DNA from: Bacteroides caecimuris
GTDB lineage: Bacteria; Bacteroidota; Bacteroidia; Bacteroidales; Bacteroidaceae
Reading direction: 5' to 3'
NCBI RefSeq assembly: GCF_001688725.2
Contig: NZ_CP015401.2
Coordinates: forward strand, 868,001 to 932,000
Length of the DNA stretch: 64,000 nt
In this document: one piece after another, positions 9,176 through 17,271 of the stretch
Layout: every line of letters starts with the position of its first letter
Numbering within the stretch: the first letter of the stretch is position 1
Position numbers and translations under genes: made by a program
Notes under the pieces: model-generated
Database searches by the model: none
The model's input: the letters and a program-made list of their open reading frames with translations, nothing else
Told to the model about the DNA's origin: nothing

Positions 9176-10711
9176 TTATTTAGCGAAACTTACCGCACGT
9201 GTTTCACGGATTACGGTAATCTTCACTTGTCCCGGGTAAGTCATTTCATCTTGGATCTTCTTGGCAATTTCACCTGACAGGCTTTCTGTCTGCTTGTCGT
9301 CAATCTTATCTGCACCAACGATAACACGGAGTTCGCGTCCTGCTTGGATAGCATACGTCTTTGTTACACCCGGATAAGACATTGCCAGTTGTTCGAGATC
9401 GTTCAAACGCTTGATATAAGCCTCTACGATTTCGCGTCGTGCGCCCGGACGTGCACCGGAGATGGCGTCACAAACCTGTACGATAGGAGCCAGCAGACTA
9501 GTCATCTCCGTTTCGTCGTGGTGAGCACCGATAGCGTTGCAGATATCCGGTTTTTCTTTGTATTTCTCGGCAAGTTTCATACCCAGCAATGCGTGCGGCA
9601 ATTCCGGTTCTTCGTCGGGCACTTTACCTATATCATGCAGCAAACCTGCACGTTTTGCTTTCTTCGGGTTCAGTCCCAGTTCCGATGCCATCACAGCACA
9701 AAGGTTAGCTGTTTCGCGTGCATGCTGCAACAAGTTCTGACCGTATGATGAACGATATTTCATCTTACCGATGATACGGATCAATTCAGGATGCAGACCG
9801 TGGATACCCAAGTCGATGGTAGTACGTTTACCCGTTTCGATAATTTCTTCTTCCACTTGTTTGCGTACTTTAGCTACCACCTCTTCGATACGGGCCGGAT
9901 GGATACGTCCGTCAGTCACAAGCTGATGCAGCGCCAGACGGGCAATTTCACGGCGAACCGGGTCGAAGGCAGAAAGAACGATTGCTTCCGGAGTATCGTC
10001 TACAACGATTTCAACGCCGGTAGCAGCTTCCAAAGCGCGGATGTTACGTCCTTCACGTCCGATAATACGTCCCTTGATTTCATCCGATTCGATATGGAAT
10101 ACTGTGACAGAGTTTTCAATGGCAGTTTCTGTAGCCACCCGTTGGATAGACTGGATAACGATACGTTTAGCTTCTTTGCTGGCAGTTAATTTAGCATCAT
10201 CCATAATGTCATTGATGAATGATTGTGCCTGCGTTTTAGCTTCTTCCTTCAGTGATTCTACCAGGCGTTCTTTGGCTTCTTCGGCAGACAGTCCGGAGAT
10301 TGCTTCCAGTTTATCAATTTCCTGCTGTTGCAGTTTATCGAGTTCTTCTTTTTTCTTGTCAACAATCACAAGTTGCGCTTCCAGGTTCTCTTTTACCGCT
10401 TCGGCTTCCATTTTTTTACGTTGGATTTCTTCCTGACGCTGGTTAAGCACCATTTCACGTTGCTTCAACTTGTTTTCCGCTTGCTGAATCTTCTGATTCC
10501 GCAATGCTACCTCCTTTTCAAGGTCTGCTTTCTTATTCAGGAATTTCTCCTTCACTTCCAGCAGCTTGTTTTTCTTAATTACTTCTGCTTCCGTCTCCGC
10601 TTCTTTCAGGATATTGTCGTATTTGGATTTCAGTACATACCGGAATAGTATATATGAAAGGAATCCTCCTACGATGAAGCAAGCAATTGCTGTTGCTATT
10701 ATTGCTATCAT
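9176..10711 (-). CDS. rny: Ribonuclease Y
   Basis: Membrane-anchored endoribonuclease that starts mRNA decay. Domains in order: an N-terminal transmembrane anchor ([23 protein letters not shown]), a long charged coiled coil to about residue 200, a KH RNA-binding domain ([15 protein letters not shown]) and an HD phosphohydrolase domain with LLHDIGK and GAHHDE. Full length at 511 aa. Downstream of zapA with a hairpin between, and followed by a terminator. Confidence 0.97.
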   Translation of the reverse strand: MIAIIATAIACFIVGGFLSYILFRYVLKSKYDNILKEAETEAEVIKKNKLLEVKEKFLNKKADLEKEVALRNQKIQQAENKLKQREMVLNQRQEEIQRKKMEAEAVKENLEAQLVIVDKKKEELDKLQQQEIDKLEAISGLSAEEAKERLVESLKEEAKTQAQSFINDIMDDAKLTASKEAKRIVIQSIQRVATETAIENSVTVFHIESDEIKGRIIGREGRNIRALEAATGVEIVVDDTPEAIVLSAFDPVRREIARLALHQLVTDGRIHPARIEEVVAKVRKQVEEEIIETGKRTTIDLGIHGLHPELIRIIGKMKYRSSYGQNLLQHARETANLCAVMASELGLNPKKAKRAGLLHDIGKVPDEEPELPHALLGMKLAEKYKEKPDICNAIGAHHDETEMTSLLAPIVQVCDAISGARPGARREIVEAYIKRLNDLEQLAMSYPGVTKTYAIQAGRELRVIVGADKIDDKQTESLSGEIAKKIQDEMTYPGQVKITVIRETRAVSFAK

Positions 10712-10741
10712 TCTACATTTAATTTAAGTATATAAATAAAA

Positions 10742-10785
10742 ACGCACCACCAAATATCAAAGCAATTATTTTTGCTTGGATATTG
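10742..10785 (-). terminator. Long hairpin between zapA and rny (terminator/attenuator, possibly 6S-like RNA)
   Basis: On the minus strand ACGCAC pairs with GTGCGT around an inner stem AATATC-C-AAGCAA / TTGCTT-T-GATATT, followed by GTTTTTATTT. This fits an intrinsic terminator after zapA or an attenuator before rny. A nearly continuous hairpin with small internal loops next to zapA, where many bacteria keep ssrS, also raises the possibility of a short Bacteroidetes 6S-type RNA. I could not decide between these. Confidence 0.5.
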
Positions 10786-10835
10786 TGCAGTGCGTGGTTG
10801 TTTTATCTCTTATCAGCGAATAGCCGGTCCTGGAT

Positions 10836-11126
10836 TTATTCTTCCTTAAAATAATCCTCCAACAGTTCTGTCAGTTCTTTTACCTTCTCCACATAGGGGC
10901 TGGTATCATTCCGTTGCATCAATTGCAGTTTCTCTAACGAGAACTGATAGGCTACCATGGCAATAATTTTTTCGGGTTCCAGGTTTTTATAGACTTCCCG
11001 ATACTTATTAAGCCTGATATTTACCTGTTTGGCAGCTTCCCGTACCACTTGTTCTTCCTCACGGTTGATGGTTAATGGGTAGTTTGAGTCTGCTATCTGC
11101 AGGTTTATCTTTATTTTATCGTTCAT
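10836..11126 (-). CDS. zapA: Cell division protein ZapA
   Basis: 96-aa FtsZ-associated protein that bundles FtsZ filaments. The N-terminal beta-rich part (KINLQIADSNYPLTINREEEQVVREAAKQVNIRLNKYRE, read here as a whole domain) is the ZapA head, and the C-terminal half is a coiled coil ending TELLEDYFKEE. It sits 11 bp after a small coiled-coil gene and before rny, a gene order common in Bacteroidales. Confidence 0.9.
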   Translation of the reverse strand: MNDKIKINLQIADSNYPLTINREEEQVVREAAKQVNIRLNKYREVYKNLEPEKIIAMVAYQFSLEKLQLMQRNDTSPYVEKVKELTELLEDYFKEE

Positions 11127-11137
11127 ACATCTTCTTC

Positions 11138-11431
11138 TTATTCATTCAACAAAGCGATGCATTTATCGACTTCACGCACTAATTTTGACAATCGCAGCTT
11201 CGTCTCTTTTACGTCGCTGCCGTTAAGGCTGATTGCCGTAGCTGTTTTTAGGTTTGTATAGCTGACTTCCAATTCATCGTATTGCGCCTGTACCTTCTCA
11301 TTTTTTAATTTTTCAATATCGAGAAGCTTCTTCAACTTGGCATTTTCACGCTTTAACTCATCGTGCAAATAGATCAAATGCCGTAGCTGCGTCTCAAAGG
11401 AATTCAATAACTTTTTTTCTTCTTCTGTCAT
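11138..11431 (-). CDS. Small coiled-coil protein upstream of zapA (ZapB-like by position)
   Basis: 97 residues, almost wholly heptad-like and charged (QLRHLIYLHDELKRENAKL, then KLRLSKLVREVDKCIALLNE). No enzyme motif. The start at 11431 (MTEEEKK) is preferred over 11452 because the -7 box at 11452-11459 overlaps the latter. First gene of the coiled coil-zapA-rny transcript. Its position and shape suggest a divisome partner of ZapA, analogous to ZapB; this is inferred from context only. Confidence 0.7.
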   Translation of the reverse strand: MTEEEKKLLNSFETQLRHLIYLHDELKRENAKLKKLLDIEKLKNEKVQAQYDELEVSYTNLKTATAISLNGSDVKETKLRLSKLVREVDKCIALLNE

Positions 11432-11451
11432 CACTACACCAAAATTGTACA

Positions 11452-11481
11452 CAAAAATACGATTAACTCTGATATTACAAA
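11452..11481 (-). promoter_or_regulatory. Promoter of the coiled coil-zapA-rny operon
   Basis: TTTG at 11478-11481 and TATTTTTG at 11452-11459 on the minus strand, separated by 18 bp: both Bacteroides elements are exact. Confidence 0.75.
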
Positions 11482-11834
11482 AACTTTTCGGGAGAAAATG
11501 TTCTTTTTCGTCTAAATTAGCTATGAATGGAGGGGAAAGTAGAGTATTGCATAGGAAGCAAATAGATACTGCTTGTAATATAAGGTATATATCATAGTAA
11601 ACTAATTATGATGACATACTTATAAATGCATCTCGTATATGTTATTTTACAAAGGATTGTTTTTTTATTCTCTCCGTATTCTATTTTCATTTTCTCCATA
11701 TCTTGCTTCCTATTCTTCCATATTCTGATCCTTATCTCTCTATTCATCGCCTAAATTTTCAATTTCTGCATCATTTTGAACGAATTTTGTCCTTTATTGA
11801 TTTGTCATTTTCCTTCTTTGCTGATAAATACTAG
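11482..11834. other. Intergenic AT-rich stretch with nothing recognised
   Basis: About 350 bp between two divergent promoters. A pyrimidine-rich tract (TCTCC/TTCC clusters, about 11660-11760) is the only visible feature. No coding frame with a supported start, no strong hairpin. Confidence 0.6.
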
Positions 11835-11842
11835 TATGTTTG
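11835..11842 (+). promoter_or_regulatory. -7 box TATGTTTG, likely promoter of the eleven-gene operon
   Basis: Exact TAnnTTTG about 55 bp before the ATG at 11897. A TTTG at 11817-11820 is only 14 bp upstream, closer than usual. No further box of this quality was noticed in the short gaps of the following run of genes. Confidence 0.5.
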
Positions 11843-11896
11843 CGTACCGAACTAACGGACTCAAATTATAAATATAAACATTTGTATTATCTAATC

Positions 11897-12994
11897 ATGA
11901 AAAAGTATTATTTACTATCTCTTGTGACCGCTTCTTTGATAGGAGCAACCTGTATTCAATGTACTTCTCCGAAACAAAAGAGTGGGGAAAATTCTCTTCC
12001 ACAGAAGAGTGAATTGTTTGCAACTCTACCGGACTGTTGTCCGACACCGGACGGAATGGCTGTTGCTCCTAATGGAGATTTGATTTTGGCTTGTCCGAAT
12101 TTTGCAGATATTACACAACCCGCTTGCTTGATGCGTATCACTAAAGATGGCAAGATAACAAAGTGGCTCGATGTTCCTGTATTGGAAGAAACCGGTTGGG
12201 CTTCTCCGATGGGAATCGCTTTTAATGAAGAAGGCGACTTGTTTATTTGCGATAATCAAGGTTGGAGCGGAGCCGAGAAAGCGAAGAATAAAGGACGCGT
12301 TCTTTGCTTGAAGTTTGATAACGGTCAATTGAAAGAAACAATCACTGTAGCATCCGGTATGGAACACCCAAACGGTCTTCGTATCCGCAACGGGAAATTG
12401 TATGTCACTCAAAGTTCATTATCACAAATCAAAGATCCTTCGGGATTGCTTGTCAGCGGGGTATATTGTTTTGATATGAATGACCGTGATGTGGTAGTTA
12501 CGAATACATCCGAAGATAAAAATCTCATTACCACTGTTATCACGAAGAATCCTGAAGTGCAATACGGATTGGATGGAATCGTATTCAATGAAGCGGGCGA
12601 CCTCTTTGTAGGAAACTTCGGTGATGGTGCCGTTCATCGCATTAAAATGGATGCGGAAGGTAAAGTGGTAAGTAATGATGTATGGGCACAAGATACCACC
12701 CAGTTACGCACCACGGATGGAATGTGCATAGATGATAAAGGAAATATCTGGGTAGCGGACTTCTCCGCAAATGCGGTTGCACGTATTGATAAAGACGGAA
12801 AGATTCAGCGTATTGCTCAAAGTCCAGATTGTGACGGTAGCGACGGAGGTTTGGATCAGCCTGGTGAACCTATCGTGTGGAACGGACAAGTAATTGTATC
12901 TTGTTTCGATTTGGTGACCGGACCGGACAAGGTTAATACTAAACATGATAAGCCTTTTACACTGGCTAAACTGTCATTGGAAGAAAAAGAATAA
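11897..12994 (+). CDS. SMP-30/gluconolactonase-like beta-propeller lipoprotein
   Basis: Likely a lactone hydrolase of the SMP-30/gluconolactonase/LRE group acting outside the cytoplasm. The N-terminus MKKYYLLSLVTASLIGATC has a hydrophobic signal and a Cys compatible with lipidation, though the lipobox is imperfect. Propeller repeats are clear: PDGMAVAPNGDLILACPNF, MGIAFNEEGDLFICDNQGW, HPNGLRIRNGKLYVTQSSL, LDGIVFNEAGDLFVGNFGDG, TDGMCIDDKGNIWVADFSAN. Asn and Asp in these turns match the metal-binding positions of the family. First gene of the operon; the next starts one base after its stop. An upstream TTG frame start at 11840 lies inside the promoter and was rejected. Confidence 0.8.
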   Translation: MKKYYLLSLVTASLIGATCIQCTSPKQKSGENSLPQKSELFATLPDCCPTPDGMAVAPNGDLILACPNFADITQPACLMRITKDGKITKWLDVPVLEETGWASPMGIAFNEEGDLFICDNQGWSGAEKAKNKGRVLCLKFDNGQLKETITVASGMEHPNGLRIRNGKLYVTQSSLSQIKDPSGLLVSGVYCFDMNDRDVVVTNTSEDKNLITTVITKNPEVQYGLDGIVFNEAGDLFVGNFGDGAVHRIKMDAEGKVVSNDVWAQDTTQLRTTDGMCIDDKGNIWVADFSANAVARIDKDGKIQRIAQSPDCDGSDGGLDQPGEPIVWNGQVIVSCFDLVTGPDKVNTKHDKPFTLAKLSLEEKE

Positions 12995-12995
12995 A

Positions 12996-13367
12996 ATGAA
13001 AAAATATCTATCAACCTTTGCCGGCTCCGCTATCTGTGGTGGATTTGCGTTTGGCATTTGGCCGGAACTTTGGAAGACATACGGGCTGATGGGCGGTTGG
13101 CTGGCGGCAACGCTGATTATCGGCATTATGTGGTATATGAATCATTATCATGGAGCCATTCTCAATCCTTCCGGAAAAATATGGCTTGATCAGGGTTGGT
13201 GCATCGGTTCTGCCGGAATCGCTTGGGGAATTGTCCGCTTTCAGGGAGATATCACCAACTTCTTTTATGCAGTGCCCACCTTAATCTGTTGTCTGATAGG
13301 AGGTGCTTTGGCAGGAATACTAGTATGGAAAATCCGTTCGTGCGATTGTGCCCGGAAGATAAATTAA
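12996..13367 (+). CDS. Small polytopic membrane protein A (putative transporter subunit)
   Basis: 123 aa with about four hydrophobic segments, beginning MKKYLSTFAGSAICGGFAFG. It contains GLMGGWLAATLIIGIMWYMN followed by H, and WLDQGWCIGSAGI. The same blocks recur in the next protein, so the two are paralogues. I recall similar small proteins annotated as Lin0368-type putative glycerol/polyol transporter subunits in Listeria beside dihydroxyacetone kinase genes; not checked. In a catabolic operon with no other transporter these two are the only uptake candidates. Confidence 0.65.
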   Translation: MKKYLSTFAGSAICGGFAFGIWPELWKTYGLMGGWLAATLIIGIMWYMNHYHGAILNPSGKIWLDQGWCIGSAGIAWGIVRFQGDITNFFYAVPTLICCLIGGALAGILVWKIRSCDCARKIN

Positions 13368-13380
13368 GGAGGAAAGAACA

Positions 13381-13860
13381 ATGAGCGAATGGTTACAGAC
13401 TTATAATGAATTTTTCGGTATGTATCATGCCGGAATCATCACATCTATTTTCGGAGCTTTTGCCGTCACCTTTACAGTGCTGATGAGCTGGCCTAAATTA
13501 GTAAAAGACTTTGGTCCGATAGGTGGATTTATGGCAGCCGCCCTTATTATCGGTACTTTCTGGGTAGTCAATCATAAATTGCCCGGATTCGGTTTTTCTA
13601 CCGGACTGTTGAATGACGCTGAAGGTTTTCCGATGCAATTCAGCCTGATTCATCAGGGAAATCGCGGCAGTGCTCCCTGGGTAGATATGGGATGGGCGAT
13701 TGCAATGGGATTTATCTTGTCCGATGTACTTTGCGCACCGAAAGGAACACGCGGAGAACTGTTGAAAGAAGCATTTCCCCGTTGGCTGGTGATTATTCTG
13801 GGTGGTATTGTCGGCGGTATTTTCGTAGGACTTACCGGATATACAAATGCGGCACTCTAA
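13381..13860 (+). CDS. Small polytopic membrane protein B, paralogue of A
   Basis: 159 aa with four to five hydrophobic segments. GPIGGFMAAALIIGTFWVVN-H matches the GG-W/F-x-AA-x-LIIG-x-x-W-x-x-NH block of the preceding protein, and WVDMGWAIAMGFI matches its WLDQGWCIGSAGI. It has an extra loop after the NH motif and a C-terminal Gly-rich helix (VIILGGIVGGIFVGLTG). An AAGGAGGAAAG Shine-Dalgarno precedes the ATG. Probably forms a heteromeric membrane complex with protein A; the substrate is unknown. Confidence 0.65.
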   Translation: MSEWLQTYNEFFGMYHAGIITSIFGAFAVTFTVLMSWPKLVKDFGPIGGFMAAALIIGTFWVVNHKLPGFGFSTGLLNDAEGFPMQFSLIHQGNRGSAPWVDMGWAIAMGFILSDVLCAPKGTRGELLKEAFPRWLVIILGGIVGGIFVGLTGYTNAAL

Positions 13861-13891
13861 CTCTATTAACTGAAAAGAAGAAAAATCATAT

Positions 13892-15418
13892 ATGTATATA
13901 TTAGCACATGACTTGGGTACCAGCGGTAATAAAGCAACCTTATTCGACGAATCGGGATTGCTGATTGCTTCGCGCACAGCTGCTTACCCAACAAATTACG
14001 CTTCCGGCAACCGGGCGGAACAGAATCCGCATGATTGGTGGAAAGCCATTGTAGACACTACACAAGCACTTCTCGAACTGGTATCCCCCGCTGATATTGC
14101 CGGTGTGGCACTTAGCGGACAAATGATGGGATGCCTTTGTGTGGATAAGGACGGTCGCCCGCTTCGTCCTCACATGCTTTATTGCGACCAGCGTTCGCAG
14201 GAAGAAGAGATGATTCTCTCTGAAAAGATAGATCCGCTTCATTTCTATGAAATCACAGGACATCGGATCAGTGCTTCCTATTCCATAGAGAAACTGATGT
14301 GGGTAAAGAAACACGAGCCGGAAGTCTTTTCGCAGACAGCCAAGATGCTGAACGCAAAGGATTATATCAACTATCGCTTGTGTGGTACTCTTGCTACAGA
14401 CCCTTCCGATGCTTCGGGTACTAACGCATACGATTTGAATCGTTGGCAGTGGAGTGAAGAAATCATAGAAGCGGCCGGACTTGATCTTTCTTTATTCCCG
14501 GACGTTCGTTCATCTATCGACGTTATCGGCGAAGTGACAAACGAAGCAGCCCGTGAAACAGGTCTACTGGCGGGAACCCCCGTTATTTGTGGCGGTGGCG
14601 ATGGCAGCTGTGCCGGAGTAGGGGTAGGCTGTGTAGCTCCGGGTAGTGCATACAACTATCTGGGTTCTTCCTCCTGGGTAGCATTGACAGTGGAAAAGCC
14701 GATTGTAGACGAACAACGCCGCACCATGAACTGGGCGCATGTAGTGCCGGGTATGCTGCATCCGTCGGGAACGATGCAGGCGGCAGGTTCCTCTTACAAC
14801 TGGATGATAAACCAACTCTGCCAGCATGAGCAGGCCTTAGCGGCTCAATCGGGCCGTAGTGTGTTCGAACTGATTGACGAACAGATACTTTCTTCTCCGA
14901 TAGGAGCCAACAAACTCCTGTTCCTGCCTTATATGCTTGGTGAACGTACTCCCCGTTGGAATGTAGATGCGAAAGGAACATTCATTGGTCTGACACTGGG
15001 GCATCAACATGGAGATATGTTGCGTGCCGTTATGGAAGGTATCACGCTTAATTTGGGATTTATTGTCAATATCTTCCGCCAACATGTTCCTATCGACCAA
15101 GTGACCGTTATCGGCGGATGTGCGCAGAATCCTGTTTGGCGTCAGATGATGGCGGATATTTATCAGGCGGAAATTCGTGTACCTAATTATTTGGAGGAAG
15201 CTACTTCAATGGGAGCAGCTATCTTGGCAGGTATCGGTGCGGGGGTCTTTAAAGATTTTTCTGTAATAGACCGTTTTGTCCGTATCGAACAGACCGTGCT
15301 GCCGATTCCTGAAAACCGGGCGAAATATGAAGCGTGGATGTCTGTTTTTGATAAAGCCTATCATGCTTTATATGATATGTATACTGAGATTGCAAAAACT
15401 GAATTAGATTCTATATAA
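13892..15418 (+). CDS. FGGY-family carbohydrate kinase (xylulokinase-like)
   Basis: 508-aa ATP-dependent sugar/polyol kinase. It starts with the phosphate-1 motif LAHDLGTSGNKATLFD, followed by GVALSGQMMG, the active-site region PHMLYCDQRS, and the ATPase-fold motifs VICGGGDGSCAGVGVG and VTVIGGCAQNPVWRQMMAD. The family covers xylulose, ribulose, glycerol and gluconate kinases, and the substrate is not fixed by these motifs. In this operon it probably phosphorylates the product of a dehydrogenase or lactonase before aldol cleavage. Confidence 0.88.
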   Translation: MYILAHDLGTSGNKATLFDESGLLIASRTAAYPTNYASGNRAEQNPHDWWKAIVDTTQALLELVSPADIAGVALSGQMMGCLCVDKDGRPLRPHMLYCDQRSQEEEMILSEKIDPLHFYEITGHRISASYSIEKLMWVKKHEPEVFSQTAKMLNAKDYINYRLCGTLATDPSDASGTNAYDLNRWQWSEEIIEAAGLDLSLFPDVRSSIDVIGEVTNEAARETGLLAGTPVICGGGDGSCAGVGVGCVAPGSAYNYLGSSSWVALTVEKPIVDEQRRTMNWAHVVPGMLHPSGTMQAAGSSYNWMINQLCQHEQALAAQSGRSVFELIDEQILSSPIGANKLLFLPYMLGERTPRWNVDAKGTFIGLTLGHQHGDMLRAVMEGITLNLGFIVNIFRQHVPIDQVTVIGGCAQNPVWRQMMADIYQAEIRVPNYLEEATSMGAAILAGIGAGVFKDFSVIDRFVRIEQTVLPIPENRAKYEAWMSVFDKAYHALYDMYTEIAKTELDSI

Positions 15419-15432
15419 AACCAAAGAACAAT

Positions 15433-16467
15433 ATGAAAACAGTCATTGTGCCGGCTCCCGGCAAAATAGAAATACGGCAGGTGGAAACTCCTGTCATTAA
15501 TGCTTATCAGGCATTGGTGAAAACAGAAATGGTGGCTTTGTGTAATGCGACCGACAGTAAGCTGGTAGCCGGAAAGTTCCCCGGTGTAGATACGTACCCA
15601 TTGGCTTTGGGACATGAGAATGCCGGAATTGTAGTAGCTGTAGGCGAGAAAGTGCGTAACTTCAAGATGGGCGACCGTGTGATTGGCGGTCTTATTTCCG
15701 ATTTTGGCGCACAGGGTATCAATAGCGGCTGGGGCGGTTTCAGCGAATATGTAGTAGTGAACGATTTTGAAGTATTGAAAGAAGAAGGGTTGGCCACACC
15801 TGAACAAGGGTGTTGGGATAGTTTTGAAATTCAGAACGCGGTTCCTTCGCACGTGCAACCGGAAGAAGCGGTGATTTCCTGTACCTGGCGTGAGGTACTG
15901 GGAGCTTTCAAAGATTTCAATCTGACTCCGGGTAAAAAGGTGATTGTAGTAGGCTCCGGTCCTGTTGGATTGAGCTTTGTGAAGTTGGGCAAGTTGTTCG
16001 GCTTGGGACAGATTGACATTGTAGATATGCTTCCTGCCAAGTTGGAAGTAGCCCGCCGGATGGGAGCGGATCATGGATATACTCCTGCTGAAATCAGCAC
16101 TCCGGAATTTATTGCTGCTGCCAATCGTTCTTACGATGCGGTTATCGATGCAGTGGGACTGGATGCGGTTGTCAATTCTGTATTGCCATTGGTAAAGATG
16201 GGCGGAGATGTCTGCGTATACGGTGTTATGACAAAGAATCCGACGTTCGATTTATCAAAAGCTCCTTATAACTTCGACCTGCACATGCATCAATGGCCTA
16301 CCCGTTCGGAAGAAAAAGCGGCGATGGCTACATTGGCGCAATGGATTGAAGAAGGTAGACTTTCTGCGTCTGACTTTATCACGCATCGTTTTGCGATAGA
16401 AGAAATAGAAGAAGCCTTTGCTGCCGTTAAACGGGGTGAAGTATTGAAATGCGTATTAACTTTTTAA
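15433..16467 (+). CDS. Medium-chain zinc-dependent alcohol/polyol dehydrogenase
   Basis: 344-aa MDR dehydrogenase, 14 bp after the kinase. Catalytic zinc ligands Cys37 (ALCNATD) and His61-Glu62 in the GHENAG motif are present. The Rossmann fold is marked by KVIVVGSGPVGLS with an acidic residue at the end of beta-2 (IDIVDM), suggesting NAD rather than NADP. The four-cysteine structural zinc loop is absent. The likely substrate is a sugar alcohol or sugar derivative handled together with the kinase and aldolase; this part is inferred. Confidence 0.85.
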   Translation: MKTVIVPAPGKIEIRQVETPVINAYQALVKTEMVALCNATDSKLVAGKFPGVDTYPLALGHENAGIVVAVGEKVRNFKMGDRVIGGLISDFGAQGINSGWGGFSEYVVVNDFEVLKEEGLATPEQGCWDSFEIQNAVPSHVQPEEAVISCTWREVLGAFKDFNLTPGKKVIVVGSGPVGLSFVKLGKLFGLGQIDIVDMLPAKLEVARRMGADHGYTPAEISTPEFIAAANRSYDAVIDAVGLDAVVNSVLPLVKMGGDVCVYGVMTKNPTFDLSKAPYNFDLHMHQWPTRSEEKAAMATLAQWIEEGRLSASDFITHRFAIEEIEEAFAAVKRGEVLKCVLTF

Positions 16468-16509
16468 GAAACAATAGATTTATAACAACTTATTAAACGA
16501 CTCAGAATA

Positions 16510-17226
16510 ATGGAAAAGAAGAATATAAACGAAGTGATTGCAGAATTATCAGTAGAACAGTTGGCAGGAATGATCGATCATACCTATCTGAAACCTTTCG
16601 GTGATGCATCTCCTATTGAAAAACTTTGTGCGGAAGCCCGTCATTATCAGTTTGCGATGGTAGCCATCAATCCGGCAGAAGTGGAAACTTGTGTAAAGTT
16701 GCTCGAAGGTTCGGGCGTACGTGTAGGCGCGGCTATCGGTTTTCCGTTGGGACAGAATACGGTAGAGTGTAAAGCGTTTGAAACCCGTGATGCTATCGCT
16801 AAAGGGGCAACTGAAATAGATACAGTCATCAATGTTCGTGCTTTGCAGAAAGGACAGACTGAAATCGTGAAAAAAGAAATAGAAGATATGGTTTCTATCT
16901 GTAAGCCTGCGGGAGTGATCTGTAAAGTCATTCTTGAAACTTGCTATCTGACGGATGAAGAGAAAGAAACGGTGTGCCGTATAGCCAAAGAGGCAGGAGT
17001 GGATTTTGTGAAAACGTCTACCGGATTCGGTACGGCAGGAGCAACGGTACATGATGTAGCGTTGATGCGTCGTGTGGTGGGTCCTACTATCGGAGTGAAG
17101 GCGGCAGGCGGTATTCGTGATCTCGATTCTGCGTTGGCATTGATTCAGGCAGGCGCTACCCGTATCGGTACATCAAGTGGTATTCAGATTGTAGAATCCT
17201 ATAAGGAGCTGAAGAAAGGTTTGTAA
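16510..17226 (+). CDS. deoC: Deoxyribose-phosphate aldolase-type class I aldolase
   Basis: 238-aa DeoC-family TIM barrel forming a Schiff base. The catalytic set is present: Asp104 in EIDTVIN, Lys168 in FVKTSTGFG and Lys197 in GVKAAGGIRD. DeoC reversibly cleaves 2-deoxyribose 5-phosphate to glyceraldehyde 3-phosphate and acetaldehyde. The gene is embedded with a kinase and a dehydrogenase rather than with nucleoside phosphorylases. It may therefore serve a deoxysugar or another aldol substrate instead of nucleoside salvage. Confidence 0.9.
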   Translation: MEKKNINEVIAELSVEQLAGMIDHTYLKPFGDASPIEKLCAEARHYQFAMVAINPAEVETCVKLLEGSGVRVGAAIGFPLGQNTVECKAFETRDAIAKGATEIDTVINVRALQKGQTEIVKKEIEDMVSICKPAGVICKVILETCYLTDEEKETVCRIAKEAGVDFVKTSTGFGTAGATVHDVALMRRVVGPTIGVKAAGGIRDLDSALALIQAGATRIGTSSGIQIVESYKELKKGL

Positions 17227-17271
17227 TCGTTCTTTTTTCAAGAAGATAATTTAGGTAAATAAGAAGATAAA

